From contig JAMLIB010000005.1 in assembly GCA_023954415.1 (NCBI GenBank), forward strand, positions 186,001 to 250,000: a stretch of DNA of 64,000 nucleotides. Direction: 5' to 3'. The stretch is from Trueperaceae bacterium (GTDB lineage Bacteria; Deinococcota; Deinococci; Deinococcales; Trueperaceae). Positions 8,019 through 19,290 of this stretch are shown in pieces. Every line of letters starts with the position of its first letter. The first letter of the stretch is position 1. Both the position numbers and the translations under genes were made by a program. The notes beneath the pieces were generated by a model that saw nothing but the letters and a program-made list of their open reading frames with translations, was not told the origin of the DNA and did no database searches.

Positions 8019-9026
8019 TTACAGGGCCACGGGGGCGTTGGCGGCCGCGCTCTCGTAGGCCGCGAGGATGATCCTGACGGCCTCGCGGCCGTCGACGCCG
8101 CTGCACACCACGGGTCCGTCGCCGCGCACGGCCGCGATGAACGCCATGACGTGCCTGGTATGCGACGAGGCGCCGGTGAACTCGAAGGTCGTGACGTCCG
8201 TCTCGTCCCAGTTGGAGCCCGGCGACGCGCGGTAGGCGTGCCTGAGGTTCTGGGGGCCGTACCTGTTCGTGCACTCGAGGGCGCCCTCGGTGCCGTAGAC
8301 CCAGAACCCCTCTTCCCAGCCCGTTGCCGTCCACGCCGCCTCGATGACGCCGAGCGAGCCGTCGGCGTACCGCATGCTCACGTGCGCCGTGTCCTCGACC
8401 TCGACGGGGTACTTGAGGGTCCCCAACCGGGCGTACACCTCGCTCACGGAGCCGCCGAAGAACCGGGCGAGGTCGGCGAGGTGGCAGCCGTTGTCGAGGA
8501 GCGTGCCGCCGCCCGCCGAAGCGCGCGTCCTGAACGAGGGCCGGACGCCTTGGCCGCCCCAGTCGTGGGCCTGGCGCAGGCGCACGTGGGTCACCGTGCC
8601 GACGGCACCTGCCTCGATGAGCTCGCTGGCTTTGCGGCCCGGACCGCTCGAGCGGAGCTGATGCCCGACCATGAGCACGACCCCCGCGGCGTCGCAGGCG
8701 GCGATCATCTCGTCGGCCAGCCGCAGGTCGAGGGCCATGGGCTTCTCGACCAGCACGTGCACGCCGGCCGCGGCCGCGCGCAGCGTCGCGGGGTGGTGCA
8801 CGGCCGTAGGCGCGGCGATGCTCACGACGTCGAAGCCGCCCGCGGCGAACAGCTCCGCGAAATCCAGGTAGGTGCGCTCGACGCCCCAGGCGCGGGCCTT
8901 GGCGGCCAACGCCCCCGGCACGGCGTCGCAGAGGGCGACGACCTCGACTCCGGCCGCCCGGTAGCCCTCGAAGTGATTGGTCGAGATGCCGCCCGTGCCG
9001 ACGATGGCCGCCCGCAGCTCGCTCAC
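8019..9026 (-). CDS. Gfo/Idh/MocA family NAD(P)-dependent oxidoreductase
   Basis: About 335 residues. The N-terminal Rossmann fold shows [16 protein letters not shown] for NAD(P) binding, and the family motif EKP occurs in [15 protein letters not shown]. The C-terminal half ([20 protein letters not shown] and after) is the substrate-binding beta-sheet domain, with DNGCHLAD as the probable catalytic segment. Such enzymes oxidise sugars, inositols or sugar amines; the substrate cannot be told. GTG start chosen at the GTGA overlap with the upstream thuA-like gene. The pairing with ThuA suggests sugar catabolism. Confidence 0.88.
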   Translation of the reverse strand: MSELRAAIVGTGGISTNHFEGYRAAGVEVVALCDAVPGALAAKARAWGVERTYLDFAELFAAGGFDVVSIAAPTAVHHPATLRAAAAGVHVLVEKPMALDLRLADEMIAACDAAGVVLMVGHQLRSSGPGRKASELIEAGAVGTVTHVRLRQAHDWGGQGVRPSFRTRASAGGGTLLDNGCHLADLARFFGGSVSEVYARLGTLKYPVEVEDTAHVSMRYADGSLGVIEAAWTATGWEEGFWVYGTEGALECTNRYGPQNLRHAYRASPGSNWDETDVTTFEFTGASSHTRHVMAFIAAVRGDGPVVCSGVDGREAVRIILAAYESAAANAPVAL

Positions 9027-9796
9027 TCGCCCGCCATGCCGCTCGTCAGCCCGAGGATGTGCTCCTTGCCGGGGTTGGGCACCTGCTCGATGGCCGGGGT
9101 CTCCGGGCTGCCCCTGTCGGGGCGCCTGACCCTCGCGGCGGCGTAGGCCGCGGCGTTGGCGAGGACGCGTTGCACGTTCGCGTCGTGGTACGTGGGGTAG
9201 GTCTCGTGGCCCGGCCTGAAGTAGACGACCGTGCCGTGGCCGCGCCGCCACGTCGCGAGGCTCCTGAACACCTCACCCCCCTGGAACCAGGAGATCATCA
9301 GGAGCTCGTCGGGATCGGGAACGTCGAAGCGCTCGCCGTACATCTCCTCGCGCGGGAGCTCGAAGTAGTCGGGCACGCCCTCCAGGAGCGGGTGGCCGGG
9401 TTGCAGGCACCACAGGCGCTCCTTCTCGTCCGCCTCACGCCACTTCAAGGACGCGGTGGTGCCGAGCAGGCGCCTGAACGGCTTCGAGTAGTGGCCGGAG
9501 TGCAGTACCACCAGGCCCATGCCGGCGAGCACGGCGTCCTGCACCCTGTCGACGACGGCGTCGTCCACCAGGTCGTGGGCCTTGTGGCCCCACCAGAAGA
9601 GGACGTCGGTGGCGTCGACGACGGCCTGCGTCAGCCCGTGCTCGGGCTCGTGGAGCGTGGCGTAGCCGACGGTAGCCGTCGGGTGGGCGCGCTTCACGGC
9701 GGCGCCGACGGCCGCGTGGATCCCGTCTGGGTAGATCTCGCGCACGACGTCGCTTTCGCGCTCGTGCAAGAACTCGTTGAAGACCGTCACCCGCAT
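9023..9796 (-). CDS. ThuA-domain protein (trehalose-utilisation type)
   Basis: A 257-residue class-I amidotransferase-like fold of the ThuA family, first described in trehalose/sucrose utilisation. Recognisable parts: [14 protein letters not shown] at the start, [29 protein letters not shown], and [23 protein letters not shown] near the end. ATG at 9796. Pairs of ThuA and Gfo/Idh/MocA genes are common in sugar-degradation clusters. No transporter or regulator is nearby, so the sugar is unknown. Confidence 0.85.
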   Translation of the reverse strand: MRVTVFNEFLHERESDVVREIYPDGIHAAVGAAVKRAHPTATVGYATLHEPEHGLTQAVVDATDVLFWWGHKAHDLVDDAVVDRVQDAVLAGMGLVVLHSGHYSKPFRRLLGTTASLKWREADEKERLWCLQPGHPLLEGVPDYFELPREEMYGERFDVPDPDELLMISWFQGGEVFRSLATWRRGHGTVVYFRPGHETYPTYHDANVQRVLANAAAYAAARVRRPDRGSPETPAIEQVPNPGKEHILGLTSGMAGE

Positions 9797-9829
9797 GCTT
9801 GCCTTCCCTCCAGGACCTGGCCGCGCTCG

Positions 9830-11521
<1,692 letters not shown>

Positions 11522-11591
11522 GGTGGGCTCCTTACGCTCGGCGCATCATATAACCGCCGCGCTCGGCGGGCTTACCCGTGAGGGCCGGGTG

Positions 11592-11597
11592 TAGCAT
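11592..11597 (+). promoter_or_regulatory. candidate leaderless -10 (TAGCAT) for DUF6157 gene
   Basis: TAGCAT ends 6 nt before the ATG at 11604. Confidence 0.45.
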
Positions 11598-11603
11598 GCC
11601 GGC

Positions 11604-12041
11604 ATGGGCAGCACGAACTACTTCGAGACGTTCATAGGTGTCGCCGACGACTGCCCGGCCGAGGTCGGCACGGTGCCGCCCGAGCGTGGGGAGCAGCCGT
11701 CGGTCGCGCTGCGCACTTACCGCATGATCGCGAGCGCGCCGTACCAGCACACTTCCGACGACGTCATCTTCGGGGTGACCGCCGACAGGCAGGGCATACC
11801 GGAAGCCGAACGGCCCGCGGCAAGGGCCGCCTTCTTCGCCAAACCGCAGGCGTGCTTGCGGGCCTCGGACCTCGGCAGGCGCTACGGCTGGGGCATCCAT
11901 TCGGACGAGTTGGGCCGCGTCGCCCTCTACGGCGTCGAGACCGACGAGTACCGCAGGTTGGCTGCCGGCGAGTCGCTGGCCGGCGAGGCGGGCGCGGTGA
12001 CCGTCATCACCAGGGCGATGCGGTCGAAGCGCGCCCGCTAG
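11604..12041 (+). CDS. DUF6157 family protein
   Basis: A 145-residue soluble protein resembling DUF6157, whose function is unknown. Family-like features: the N-terminal TNYFETFIGVADDCPAEVG, PYQHTSDDVIFGVTADRQG in the middle, and KPQACLRASDLGRRYGWGIH. The last 20 residues are basic (TRAMRSKRAR). It is transcribed alone, divergent from ilvD and convergent with leuB. No functional link to the branched-chain genes is evident beyond position. Confidence 0.75.
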   Translation: MGSTNYFETFIGVADDCPAEVGTVPPERGEQPSVALRTYRMIASAPYQHTSDDVIFGVTADRQGIPEAERPAARAAFFAKPQACLRASDLGRRYGWGIHSDELGRVALYGVETDEYRRLAAGESLAGEAGAVTVITRAMRSKRAR

Positions 12042-12058
12042 GCGCACACGGGCGCAGG

Positions 12059-13117
12059 CTACGCCAGCCTGGCTATCACGGCAGCCGTGAAGGCGGCCGT
12101 GCCGCTGCTGCCGCCGAGGTCCACCGTCGGGCTCTCCAGCAGCGCCGCCTGCACGGCGCTCTCCAGGGCGTCCGCCGCCCCCGCCTCGTTCAGGCCGTGG
12201 CGCAGCAGCATCGCGGCTGAGAGCATGGTGCCGACCGGGTTGGCGATCCCCTTGCCGGCGATGTCTGGCGCGCTGCCGTGGACGGGCTCGTAGAGCCCGA
12301 CGCTGCCACCGAGACTGGCCGAGGGCAGAACGCCGAGCGAGCCGGGGATCACGGCGGCCAGGTCGGAGAGGATGTCGCCGAACAGGTTGCCCATGACGAG
12401 GACGTCGAAGGCGCGCGGGTCGCGCACGACCTGCATGGCGGCGTTGTCGATGTACAGGTGATCGAGCTCGACATCAGAGAACTCGCGCCTATGCAGGTCG
12501 ACCACCACGTCGCGCCAGAACTGCGAGACGTCGAGCACGTTCGCCTTGTCGACGTTCGTGACGCGGCCGCGGCGCAGGCGCGCCGTCTCGAAGGCCACGC
12601 GCGCGATGCGCTCCACCTCGTAGCGCTCGTAGACCATCGTGCTGACGCCCCGGTCGGCCTCCACGAAGGACGGCTTGCCGAAGTAGATGCCGCCCGTGAG
12701 CTCGCGGATGATGAGGAGGTCGGTGCCCCGCGCGCGCTCCTCGCGCAAGGGCGAGAGGCGTTCCAGGCCTGGGAAGACGCGCACCGGGCGCAGGTTGGCG
12801 AAGACCTGCAAGTGCTTGCGCAGCGCGAGGATGCCGGACTCGACGCGCTTCTCGCGCGGTAGCCGGTTCCAGGGGTGGTCGCCGACCGGCCCGCCGGCGG
12901 AGCCCATCAGGACCGCGTCAGAGCGCGCGGTCGCGCCGCGCGTTACCTGGGGGAGAGGTTCGCCGTGGCTCTCGATGGCGTTGCCGCCGAACGGCAGGCG
13001 TTCGAACTCGAAGGCGAGGCCGTGGCGCGGCGCCAGCGCCTCCAGCGTCTCCAACGTGGCGTCGATGACCTCGGGCCCTATGAAGTCGCCCGGTAGTACC
13101 GCGATGCGGTAGCTCAT
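12059..13117 (-). CDS. leuB: 3-isopropylmalate dehydrogenase
   Basis: LeuB oxidatively decarboxylates 3-isopropylmalate with NAD, the third leucine-specific step. 352 residues. Seen: start MSYRIAVLPGDFIGPEVI, substrate arginines in LRKHLQVFANLRPVRVFPGL, ELTGGIYFGKPS, the metal-binding region HLYIDNAAMQVVRDP, and the NAD loop EPVHGSAPDIAGKG. ATG at 13117 overlaps the leuD stop (ATGA). It is the last gene of leuC-leuD-leuB. leuA is not in the window. Confidence 0.97.
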   Translation of the reverse strand: MSYRIAVLPGDFIGPEVIDATLETLEALAPRHGLAFEFERLPFGGNAIESHGEPLPQVTRGATARSDAVLMGSAGGPVGDHPWNRLPREKRVESGILALRKHLQVFANLRPVRVFPGLERLSPLREERARGTDLLIIRELTGGIYFGKPSFVEADRGVSTMVYERYEVERIARVAFETARLRRGRVTNVDKANVLDVSQFWRDVVVDLHRREFSDVELDHLYIDNAAMQVVRDPRAFDVLVMGNLFGDILSDLAAVIPGSLGVLPSASLGGSVGLYEPVHGSAPDIAGKGIANPVGTMLSAAMLLRHGLNEAGAADALESAVQAALLESPTVDLGGSSGTAAFTAAVIARLA

Positions 13118-13728
13118 GCCCCAGCCCCTGGCACCGCGTAGCCGCGCTCGGCGGCGAGGGCCTTGACGCGCTCGACGCCCTCGAGGAGCTCGCCGATCGG
13201 GTCCCAGTAGCCGGTCAGGAGCGCCTCGCGGGCCGTGTCGCGGACGCCGGCCGGGTAGGTCTTGCCGCCGGCGCGCACTTCCTGCGCGGCTACGTCGATG
13301 ACGACCTCAGCGCTCGGGTCGCGCTCGCTCAGCTCGGCCAGCTCCTTGCGGCCGGCCTCGTCGACGACGGCGCAGACGAGGCCGAGCGTCGTGCAGTTGC
13401 CGAAGAAGATCTCGGCGAACGAGCCCGCGATGATGCCCTTGAAGCCGGCGCGCATGATCGACTGCGGCGCGTGCTCGCGGCTCGAGCCGCAGCCGAAGTT
13501 GTCCCCCGTCACGATGATGGCGGCGCCCGCTCTCCGCGGGTCGTCGAGCGGGTGACCCTTGCTGTTGCCGTCGGCGTCGAAGCGCTCGTCGAAGAAGAGC
13601 CCCTCGCCCATGGTCTCGAACGTGACGGCCTTCAGGTAGCGCGCGGGGATGATGCGGTCGGTGTCGATGTCGTTGGCCATGATGGGCACGGCGGTCCCGC
13701 GGGCCTCTGTAACTGGTGTCAGCGCCAT
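13114..13728 (-). CDS. leuD: 3-isopropylmalate dehydratase small subunit
   Basis: LeuD forms the swivelling domain that pairs with LeuC to isomerise 2- to 3-isopropylmalate. Seen: NDIDTDRIIPARYLKAVTF and the substrate loop DNFGCGSSREHAPQSI. About 204 residues, usual for a bacterial-type LeuD. I chose the ATG at 13728, one nucleotide after the leuC stop; an in-frame TTG at 13737 inside leuC would add three residues. Directly followed by leuB with an ATGA overlap. Confidence 0.96.
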   Translation of the reverse strand: MALTPVTEARGTAVPIMANDIDTDRIIPARYLKAVTFETMGEGLFFDERFDADGNSKGHPLDDPRRAGAAIIVTGDNFGCGSSREHAPQSIMRAGFKGIIAGSFAEIFFGNCTTLGLVCAVVDEAGRKELAELSERDPSAEVVIDVAAQEVRAGGKTYPAGVRDTAREALLTGYWDPIGELLEGVERVKALAAERGYAVPGAGA

Positions 13729-13729
13729 G

Positions 13730-15157
13730 TCAGGCAACGGCCTTCCCGGTGCCGAAGACCTCGCGGGCGTCGGACACCATGCCCGTGACGGCTGCGGCGG
13801 CGACCATCACTGGGCTCATGAGCACGGTGCGCCCGGTCGGAGACCCCTGGCGACCCTTGAAGTTGCGGTTGGAGGACGAGGCGCATAGCTGATCGCCCAC
13901 GAGCTTGTCCGGGTTCATGGCGAGGCACATGCTGCAGCCGGCGTCGCGCCACTCGAAACCGGCCTCCTTGAGCACGGTGTCGATCCCGAGCTTCTCGCAC
14001 TCGAGCTTCACGAGGTGCGAGCCGGGCACCGCGATGGCCTGGACGTTGGGGTGCACCTTGCGCCCCCGCATGACCCTGGCGACCTCGACGAAGTCCGTGA
14101 TGCGGGCGTTCGTGCACGAGCCGAAGAACGCCACGTCGACCTTCGTCCCCTTGATGGGCGCGCCGCCCACGAGCTTCATGTGGCTGAGCGCCTCGGCCAC
14201 GCCCGCCTTGTCGTGCTCCGGGGCGCCCTCCACCGTCGGCACGAGCTCGTCGATGGCGATGGCCTGGCCCGGGTTGATGCCCCAGGTCACGGTCGGCGGC
14301 ACGTCGGCCGCGTCGATCACCACCACGTCGTCGTAGTGGCAGCCCGGGTCGGAGGCCAGCGCCCGCCAGCTCTCCACGGCGGCCGCCCACGCCGCGCCCT
14401 TGGGCGCGTACGGCCGGCCCTCGAGGTAGGCGAACGTGGTCGCGTCCGGGTTGACGTAGCCGCAGCGCGCGCCCCCCTCGATGGACATGTTGCATACCGT
14501 CATGCGCTCTTCCATCGTCATGGCGTCGAACGTCGTGCCGGCGTACTCGTAGGCGTAGCCGATGCCGCCCTTCACGCCTAAGGTGCGGATGATGTGGAGG
14601 ATGACGTCCTTGGCGTACACGCCGGGCCGCAGCGCGCCGTTCACCTCGATGCGCCGCAGCTTCGGCTTGCTCATGGCCATCGTCTGCGTGGCGAGCACGT
14701 CGCGCACCTGCGACGTGCCGATGCCGAACGCGATGGCGCCGAACGCGCCGTGCGTGCTCGTATGCGAGTCGCCGCAGGCGATCGTCGAGCCGGGCTGGGT
14801 GATCCCCTGCTCGGGGCCGACCATGTGGACGATGCCCTGCTTGCCGCCGCCGACGTCGAAGAACGTGATGCCGTGCGCGGCGGTGTTCTTGCGCAGTTCG
14901 GCGATCATGGCCGCGGCCATGGGGTCGGCGAACGGCTCGACGCGCGTGTGGGTCGGCACGATGTGGTCGACCGTCGCGAACGTGCGCTCGGGCAGTAGGA
15001 CCTCGAGGCCGAGGTCGGCGAGCATCCCGAACGCCTGCGGGCTCGTGACCTCGTGGATCAGGTGCGTATCTATGAAGAGTTGGTCCTGGCCGTTGCGCAG
15101 GCGCCCGACCGTGTGGGACTCCCAGACCTTGTCGAAGAGGCTGCTAGGTTCGCTCAT
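13730..15157 (-). CDS. leuC: 3-isopropylmalate dehydratase large subunit
   Basis: The 4Fe-4S aconitase-type subunit of isopropylmalate isomerase. About 475 residues. Cluster cysteines appear in [13 protein letters not shown] and [32 protein letters not shown] and [12 protein letters not shown] are also diagnostic. The start is the ATG at 15157, with GAAGGA 9 nt upstream; a GTG ten codons earlier is less likely. It is the first structural gene behind a promoter, leader ORF and hairpin at 15195-15416, so expression is probably attenuated. Confidence 0.96.
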   Translation of the reverse strand: MSEPSSLFDKVWESHTVGRLRNGQDQLFIDTHLIHEVTSPQAFGMLADLGLEVLLPERTFATVDHIVPTHTRVEPFADPMAAAMIAELRKNTAAHGITFFDVGGGKQGIVHMVGPEQGITQPGSTIACGDSHTSTHGAFGAIAFGIGTSQVRDVLATQTMAMSKPKLRRIEVNGALRPGVYAKDVILHIIRTLGVKGGIGYAYEYAGTTFDAMTMEERMTVCNMSIEGGARCGYVNPDATTFAYLEGRPYAPKGAAWAAAVESWRALASDPGCHYDDVVVIDAADVPPTVTWGINPGQAIAIDELVPTVEGAPEHDKAGVAEALSHMKLVGGAPIKGTKVDVAFFGSCTNARITDFVEVARVMRGRKVHPNVQAIAVPGSHLVKLECEKLGIDTVLKEAGFEWRDAGCSMCLAMNPDKLVGDQLCASSSNRNFKGRQGSPTGRTVLMSPVMVAAAAVTGMVSDAREVFGTGKAVA

Positions 15158-15194
15158 GCTTCCCGTTCCTTCTATGGACCCGCTCACGTGAGAA

Positions 15195-15223
15195 GACCCC
15201 CGGCCGCGGGTGGGCCGGGGGTC
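15195..15223 (-). terminator. attenuator-like hairpin upstream of leuC
   Basis: A perfect 11-bp stem (GACCCCCGGCC with GGCCGGGGGTC) and a 7-nt loop, followed in the transcript by TTCTC. It sits between the leader ORF stop and leuC, where an attenuator terminator would be. A second, weaker hairpin (AAGGGC/GCCCTT) lies at 15245-15264, between this stem and the leader stop. The U-tract is poor, so Rho or translational control is possible. Confidence 0.6.
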
Positions 15224-15278
15224 GTGATGCGCTCGTGCTCTTACAAGGGCTCGGTCCTGCCCTTAGGTAGCCGCGGCT

Positions 15279-15380
15279 TCACGCCTCCCGTTCGGATAGC
15301 CACACGACCGCTCGCCACTGGACGAAGGCGAGGCGCCGTCTGGTGCGTGGGACCCTGCCGCCGGTCGTGCTGGCCGTCAT
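15279..15380 (-). CDS. putative leu operon leader peptide (33 aa)
   Basis: A 33-codon ORF starting 7 nt after a canonical promoter, so it would be the first thing translated on a leaderless leuCDB transcript. It begins MTASTTGGRVPR and ends FVQWRAVVWLSEREA. The C-terminal half holds Val, Trp and Leu codons, including one CTA, which is rare in this C- and G-ending genome. It is followed by two hairpins before leuC. The role as a ribosome-stalling sensor of branched-chain aminoacyl-tRNA is inference; it has only two Leu codons, fewer than classical leuL peptides. Confidence 0.55.
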   Translation of the reverse strand: MTASTTGGRVPRTRRRLAFVQWRAVVWLSEREA

Positions 15381-15387
15381 GCGGCGA

Positions 15388-15416
15388 AGTATAAGAGCGC
15401 CGAACGCGGGCGTCAA
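15388..15416 (-). promoter_or_regulatory. leuCDB promoter (TTGACG - 17 bp - TATACT)
   Basis: On the minus strand, -35 TTGACG (15411-15416), a 17-bp spacer and -10 TATACT (15388-15393). The -10 ends 7 nt before the ATG of the leader ORF. The -35 overlaps the pilT stop codon. Confidence 0.8.
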
Positions 15417-16603
15417 CGAGCGGAACGCCCGAGGGGCGGCGTGCCGCGCCGGGGCGTGGTCGGGGCCGGCGTTGGCCTGGCCTGCTCGGGGGCCGTCGCC
15501 CCTTGCGCCTGGCCGCCGGTGGAGACGAGGCGCTCGAACTCCTTGGCGTCCACGGCGCGCGAGGAGCCGGTCTCGAAGGAGATGGCCTTGCGCAAGTGGA
15601 GCTCGGCGAGGGAGGCGTCCATCGTGATCATGCCGATGGCGCCGCCCATCTGGATCTGGGCGGGGATCTGGTGCGTCTTGCCCTCGCGGATGAGGTTGCG
15701 CACGCCCGGCGTGGCGATGAGCAGCTCGTAAGCGAGCACGCGGCCCTCCCCGCCGGCGCGCGGGATGAGCTGCTGGGTGAGGATGGCCTGCAGGTTGTTG
15801 GCGAGCTGCACGCGCACCTGCGCCTGCTGCGCGTCCGGGAAGACGTCGATGATGCGGTCGATGGCCTCGGCGGCCGTGTTGGTGTGCAGCGTGCCGAGCA
15901 CGAGGTGGCCGGTCTCGGCGGCCGTCACGGCGGCGCCGATCGTCTCGAAGTCGCGCATCTCGCCGACCAGGATGACGTCGGGGGCCTGCCTGAGCACGCT
16001 GCGCAGCGCCGCCTGGAAGTTCGCGGTGTCCTCGCCGACCTCGCGTTGGTTGACGATCGACGTCTTGTGCCGGTGGAAGAACTCGATGGGGTCCTCGATG
16101 GTGACGATGTGCTTCGAGTACTCGTCGTTGACCAGGTCGAGCATGGTGGCCAGGGTCGTCGACTTGCCCGAGCCGGTCGGGCCCGTGACGAGCACGAGGC
16201 CACGCGGCAGCCGCGCGATGTCGGCCGCCTCCTGCGGCAATCCGAGGTCGGCGAACGTGAGGACCTCTTCCGAGATCGTGCGCATGACGCCGCCGACGGA
16301 GCCGCGCTGCATGAACACGTTGACGCGGAAGCGCCCGTGGCCCGTCAGGCTGAACGAGAAGTCGAGGTCCTTGCGCTCCTCGAAGTTGCGCTGCTTCTTC
16401 TCGTCCATCAGCGCGTACATGAGGCGCCGCGTCATCGTCCCGTTGAGGACCTCGTACTCGGTCGGCCGCCACTCCCCATCGAGACGCAGCATGGGCGGGA
16501 GGCCGACCGTGAGGAGGAGGTCGGAAGCCCGCCGCTCGATGGCGAGCTTCAGTAGGTCGACGATGTCTGCCTGGATCTGGGTCGAACGGATCTGGTCTGC
16601 CAT
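15413..16603 (-). CDS. pilT: type IV pilus retraction ATPase PilT
   Basis: A cytosolic hexameric ATPase that powers pilus retraction (twitching, DNA uptake). Seen: N-terminal ASDLLLTVGLPPMLRLDGEW, Walker A GPTGSGKSTTLATML, Asp box IVTIEDPIEFFH, Walker B VILVGEMRD, His box TLHTNTAAEAIDRIIDVFP, and the retraction-specific GVRNLIREGKTHQI. 396 residues; the last 35 are Pro/Thr/Gln-rich and look disordered. ATG at 16603 follows AGAGGACC. It lies 23 bp after pilB on the same strand. Confidence 0.95.
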   Translation of the reverse strand: MADQIRSTQIQADIVDLLKLAIERRASDLLLTVGLPPMLRLDGEWRPTEYEVLNGTMTRRLMYALMDEKKQRNFEERKDLDFSFSLTGHGRFRVNVFMQRGSVGGVMRTISEEVLTFADLGLPQEAADIARLPRGLVLVTGPTGSGKSTTLATMLDLVNDEYSKHIVTIEDPIEFFHRHKTSIVNQREVGEDTANFQAALRSVLRQAPDVILVGEMRDFETIGAAVTAAETGHLVLGTLHTNTAAEAIDRIIDVFPDAQQAQVRVQLANNLQAILTQQLIPRAGGEGRVLAYELLIATPGVRNLIREGKTHQIPAQIQMGGAIGMITMDASLAELHLRKAISFETGSSRAVDAKEFERLVSTGGQAQGATAPEQARPTPAPTTPRRGTPPLGRSAR

Positions 16604-16626
16604 GCCTGGTCCTCTCGCGTCGCGCG

Positions 16627-19290
16627 CTACTCGGCCGTGCGCGCGAGCACCTCTTCCAGGGTCGTGATGCCCTGGAAGGCCTTGTTGATGCCGTCGTCGC
16701 GCAGCGTCTTCATGCCGCGCTTGACCGCCAGGTCGCGCAGCTCGATGGAGGACGCCTCCTGGACGATGGCCTTCTCGATCTCCTCGTCGACCACGAGCAG
16801 CTCGTGGATGGCGTAGCGACCGTTGTAGCCGCTGCCGCCGCACTTCTCGCAGCCGACGCCGCGGTAGAGCGACTTGCCCGCCATCTCCTTCTCGGAGATG
16901 CCGAGGCGCCGCAGCACGTCGGGGTCGGGGCTCGAGGCGACCTTGCACTCGCGGCACACGCGCCGGACGAGGCGCTGGGCGAGGACGCCGATGAGGGACG
17001 CCGAGACGTTGAACGGCTCGATGCCCATCTCCTGCAGGCGCGTGATGGCGCCGGCCGAGTCGTTCGTGTGCAAGGTGGCGATCAGGAGGTGGCCGGTCAG
17101 GGCGGCTTCCATCGAGATCTTCGCGGTCTCGTGGTCGCGGATCTCACCGACCATGATGATGTCGGGGTCCTGCCGGAGGAACGAGCGGAGGGCGCGCGCG
17201 AAGTCGAGGCCCGCCTTGGCGTTCACCTGCGTCTGGTTGATGCCGGGGATCTCGTACTCGACCGGGTCCTCGATGGTCGTGACGTTGACCTCGGGCGTCG
17301 CGAGGCGCTTGAGGATGGAGAAGGTGGTGAACGACTTGCCCGAGCCGGTCGGGCCCGTGATCAGGAACATGCCGTACGGCTTCTGGATCACGTCCGTGAA
17401 GCGCTGGTAGTTGTAGTCGGCGAAGCCGAGCTGCTCGATCTCGGGGATGTCGGACGCCTTGCGCAGGATGCGCATCACCGACTTCTCGCCGTACACGGTC
17501 GGGAGCGTGGAGAGGCGGAGGTCGACCTCCAGGTTGCGGTCCTTGAAGCGCACGCGGCCGTCCTGGGGCAGGCGCCGCTCGGCGATGTTGAGACCGCCCA
17601 TGATCTTGATGCGCGAGGCGAGCGCGGGGGCCGTCACCTTCGGCATGGTCATGTACTCGCGCAAGGTGCCGTCCTTGCGGACGCGCACGATGACCTTGTC
17701 GGGTCGCGGCTCGATGTGGATGTCGGAGATGTCGTTGAGGACGGACTCGCGGATGATGTTGTTGACGACCTTGACGAGCGCGTTGTCGTCGATGGCGCTC
17801 GTGTCGTCCTCTTCGGAGCTGGAGGAGACCCCGACCTCCTCGACCACCGCCTTGGCGAGCTCCTCCATGTCTGCGCCCTCGCGGTAGAAGCGGTTGAGCA
17901 TCCGCGTGAGCGACTCTTCCGTCGCCACCGCCGGGCGGATCTCGCGGCCCGTTATCAGGTGGATGTCGTCGAGCGCGAAGACGTGGCGCGGGTCCTTCAT
18001 CGCGACGACGAGGACGTCGCCCTCCAGGCGCACGGGCATGGCGGCGTAGCGCCGCGCCGTCGGCTCGGGCACCAGGCTGACCGCGTACGGGTCGATGCGC
18101 GTGTTGTCCTCGATGAACTCGAAGCCGAGCTGCATGGCGAGGCTGCGCGCCAGCATGTCCGGGCTGATCTTGCCGGACTGCACGAGCGTGTCCTCGAGCC
18201 GGCCGCCGCCGGAGCGCTGCTTGTTTAGCGCCTCCTCGACGTCCGATTGCGTGACGTAGCCGAGGTCGACGAGGATCTCGCCCAGGGGCTTGATCCGGCC
18301 GAGCTTCGCCTGCTCCTCCAACGCTCTACGGAGCTGCTCGCGCTTCAGGCGCTTGCTCTGCAGCAGCGTCTCGCCGAGCCGGCCCTGGTCCTGGGCGTAC
18401 ATCTCGTCGATGCGCGCCGTGACGGCGGGCCCCGTGGCGGCCACGAAGGTGACGTCGCCCGAGACGATCGACTCGATGTCCGCCATGCGCCGAGGGTCGG
18501 AGATGGCGACGACGAGTGTGCTGCCTTCGAACTTGTACGGCACGGCGGAGAACTGGACGGCGTCGAGGCGCAGGAGCTTGGTGGCCAGGCGCTCGTCCGG
18601 CGGCTCGCCCGCGAGGTCCGCCACGAACGGGATGCCGTGCTGCTCGGCCAACAGGGCGGTGAGGTGCTCCTCGCTCAGGTGCCCGCGGCTCACCAGGATG
18701 CGCCCAAGGAGACCGCCGGTCCGCTGCTGCTCCTCGATGGCCTCGGCTAGTTGCGCGGCGGTCAGGAAGCCGCCGTTGACGGCGAGGTTGCCGAGCCGCA
18801 TGGCGGGGTCGACCTCGATGTCCACCGGCGGCTCGAGCCCCAGCTCCGGGTAGTAGGTCGCTAGCGCCCAGAGCATCTCCTTCTGCAGCGCGAGGTAGGG
18901 CTCGACCAGGCAGCTGGACGCGTCCTCGACCTCCTCGATCGCCAAGGCGTCGAGCGGATCGACGAACGCGACCCGCAGACGGTCCTGGTCGACGGCGAAC
19001 GGGATGGCGCGCAGGTCGTTGGCGAGGTCGGCGGGGACCTTGGCCAGCGCGTCGGCCATGACGTCGACACGCGGCAGGTGCACGAGGGGGATGCCGATCG
19101 ACTCCTCGACGGCGCGCGCTATGCGCTGCTCCGACAAGACCCCGAGGTTGACCAGGATGTCGGCCAACCGGCCACCCACTTCGCCGTGCCGGCTGATGGC
19201 TTGTTGCAACGCGTCGTCGGTGACGTAACCGCGCTCGAGGAGCACGGCCCCGAGCCTCTTGTCACCGATCGAGAGTACTGCCACGGTCAT
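16627..19290 (-). CDS. pilB: type IV pilus assembly ATPase PilB/PilF with three N-terminal repeats
   Basis: The extension motor that polymerises pilin, also needed for natural transformation in relatives. About 887 residues, far longer than E. coli-type PilB because the N-terminal MshEN-like domain occurs three times (openings RLGAVLLERGYVTDDAL, RLGNLAVNGGFLTAAQL, PLGEILVDLGYVTQSDV), as in Thermus PilF. The ATPase domain shows GPTGSGKSFTTFSIL, ATIEDP-like TTIEDPVEYEIPG, and IIMVGEIRDHETA. Zinc cysteines lie in VCRECK and GCEKCGGSGYNGR. I chose ATG 19290, which overlaps the preceding TGA (ATGA), over ATG 19308. Confidence 0.94.
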   Translation of the reverse strand: MTVAVLSIGDKRLGAVLLERGYVTDDALQQAISRHGEVGGRLADILVNLGVLSEQRIARAVEESIGIPLVHLPRVDVMADALAKVPADLANDLRAIPFAVDQDRLRVAFVDPLDALAIEEVEDASSCLVEPYLALQKEMLWALATYYPELGLEPPVDIEVDPAMRLGNLAVNGGFLTAAQLAEAIEEQQRTGGLLGRILVSRGHLSEEHLTALLAEQHGIPFVADLAGEPPDERLATKLLRLDAVQFSAVPYKFEGSTLVVAISDPRRMADIESIVSGDVTFVAATGPAVTARIDEMYAQDQGRLGETLLQSKRLKREQLRRALEEQAKLGRIKPLGEILVDLGYVTQSDVEEALNKQRSGGGRLEDTLVQSGKISPDMLARSLAMQLGFEFIEDNTRIDPYAVSLVPEPTARRYAAMPVRLEGDVLVVAMKDPRHVFALDDIHLITGREIRPAVATEESLTRMLNRFYREGADMEELAKAVVEEVGVSSSSEEDDTSAIDDNALVKVVNNIIRESVLNDISDIHIEPRPDKVIVRVRKDGTLREYMTMPKVTAPALASRIKIMGGLNIAERRLPQDGRVRFKDRNLEVDLRLSTLPTVYGEKSVMRILRKASDIPEIEQLGFADYNYQRFTDVIQKPYGMFLITGPTGSGKSFTTFSILKRLATPEVNVTTIEDPVEYEIPGINQTQVNAKAGLDFARALRSFLRQDPDIIMVGEIRDHETAKISMEAALTGHLLIATLHTNDSAGAITRLQEMGIEPFNVSASLIGVLAQRLVRRVCRECKVASSPDPDVLRRLGISEKEMAGKSLYRGVGCEKCGGSGYNGRYAIHELLVVDEEIEKAIVQEASSIELRDLAVKRGMKTLRDDGINKAFQGITTLEEVLARTAE

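Noticed and set aside
15195-15380. A T-box riboswitch upstream of leuC
   Set aside because: I looked for the conserved T-box bulge (AGGGTGGNACCGCG-like) and did not find it; a leader ORF with hairpins explains the region better.
15279-16472. A 397-codon minus-strand frame that includes the leu leader peptide at its end
   Set aside because: The upstream part is a shadow of pilT; only the last 33 codons have their own promoter-placed ATG, and those are reported as the leader.
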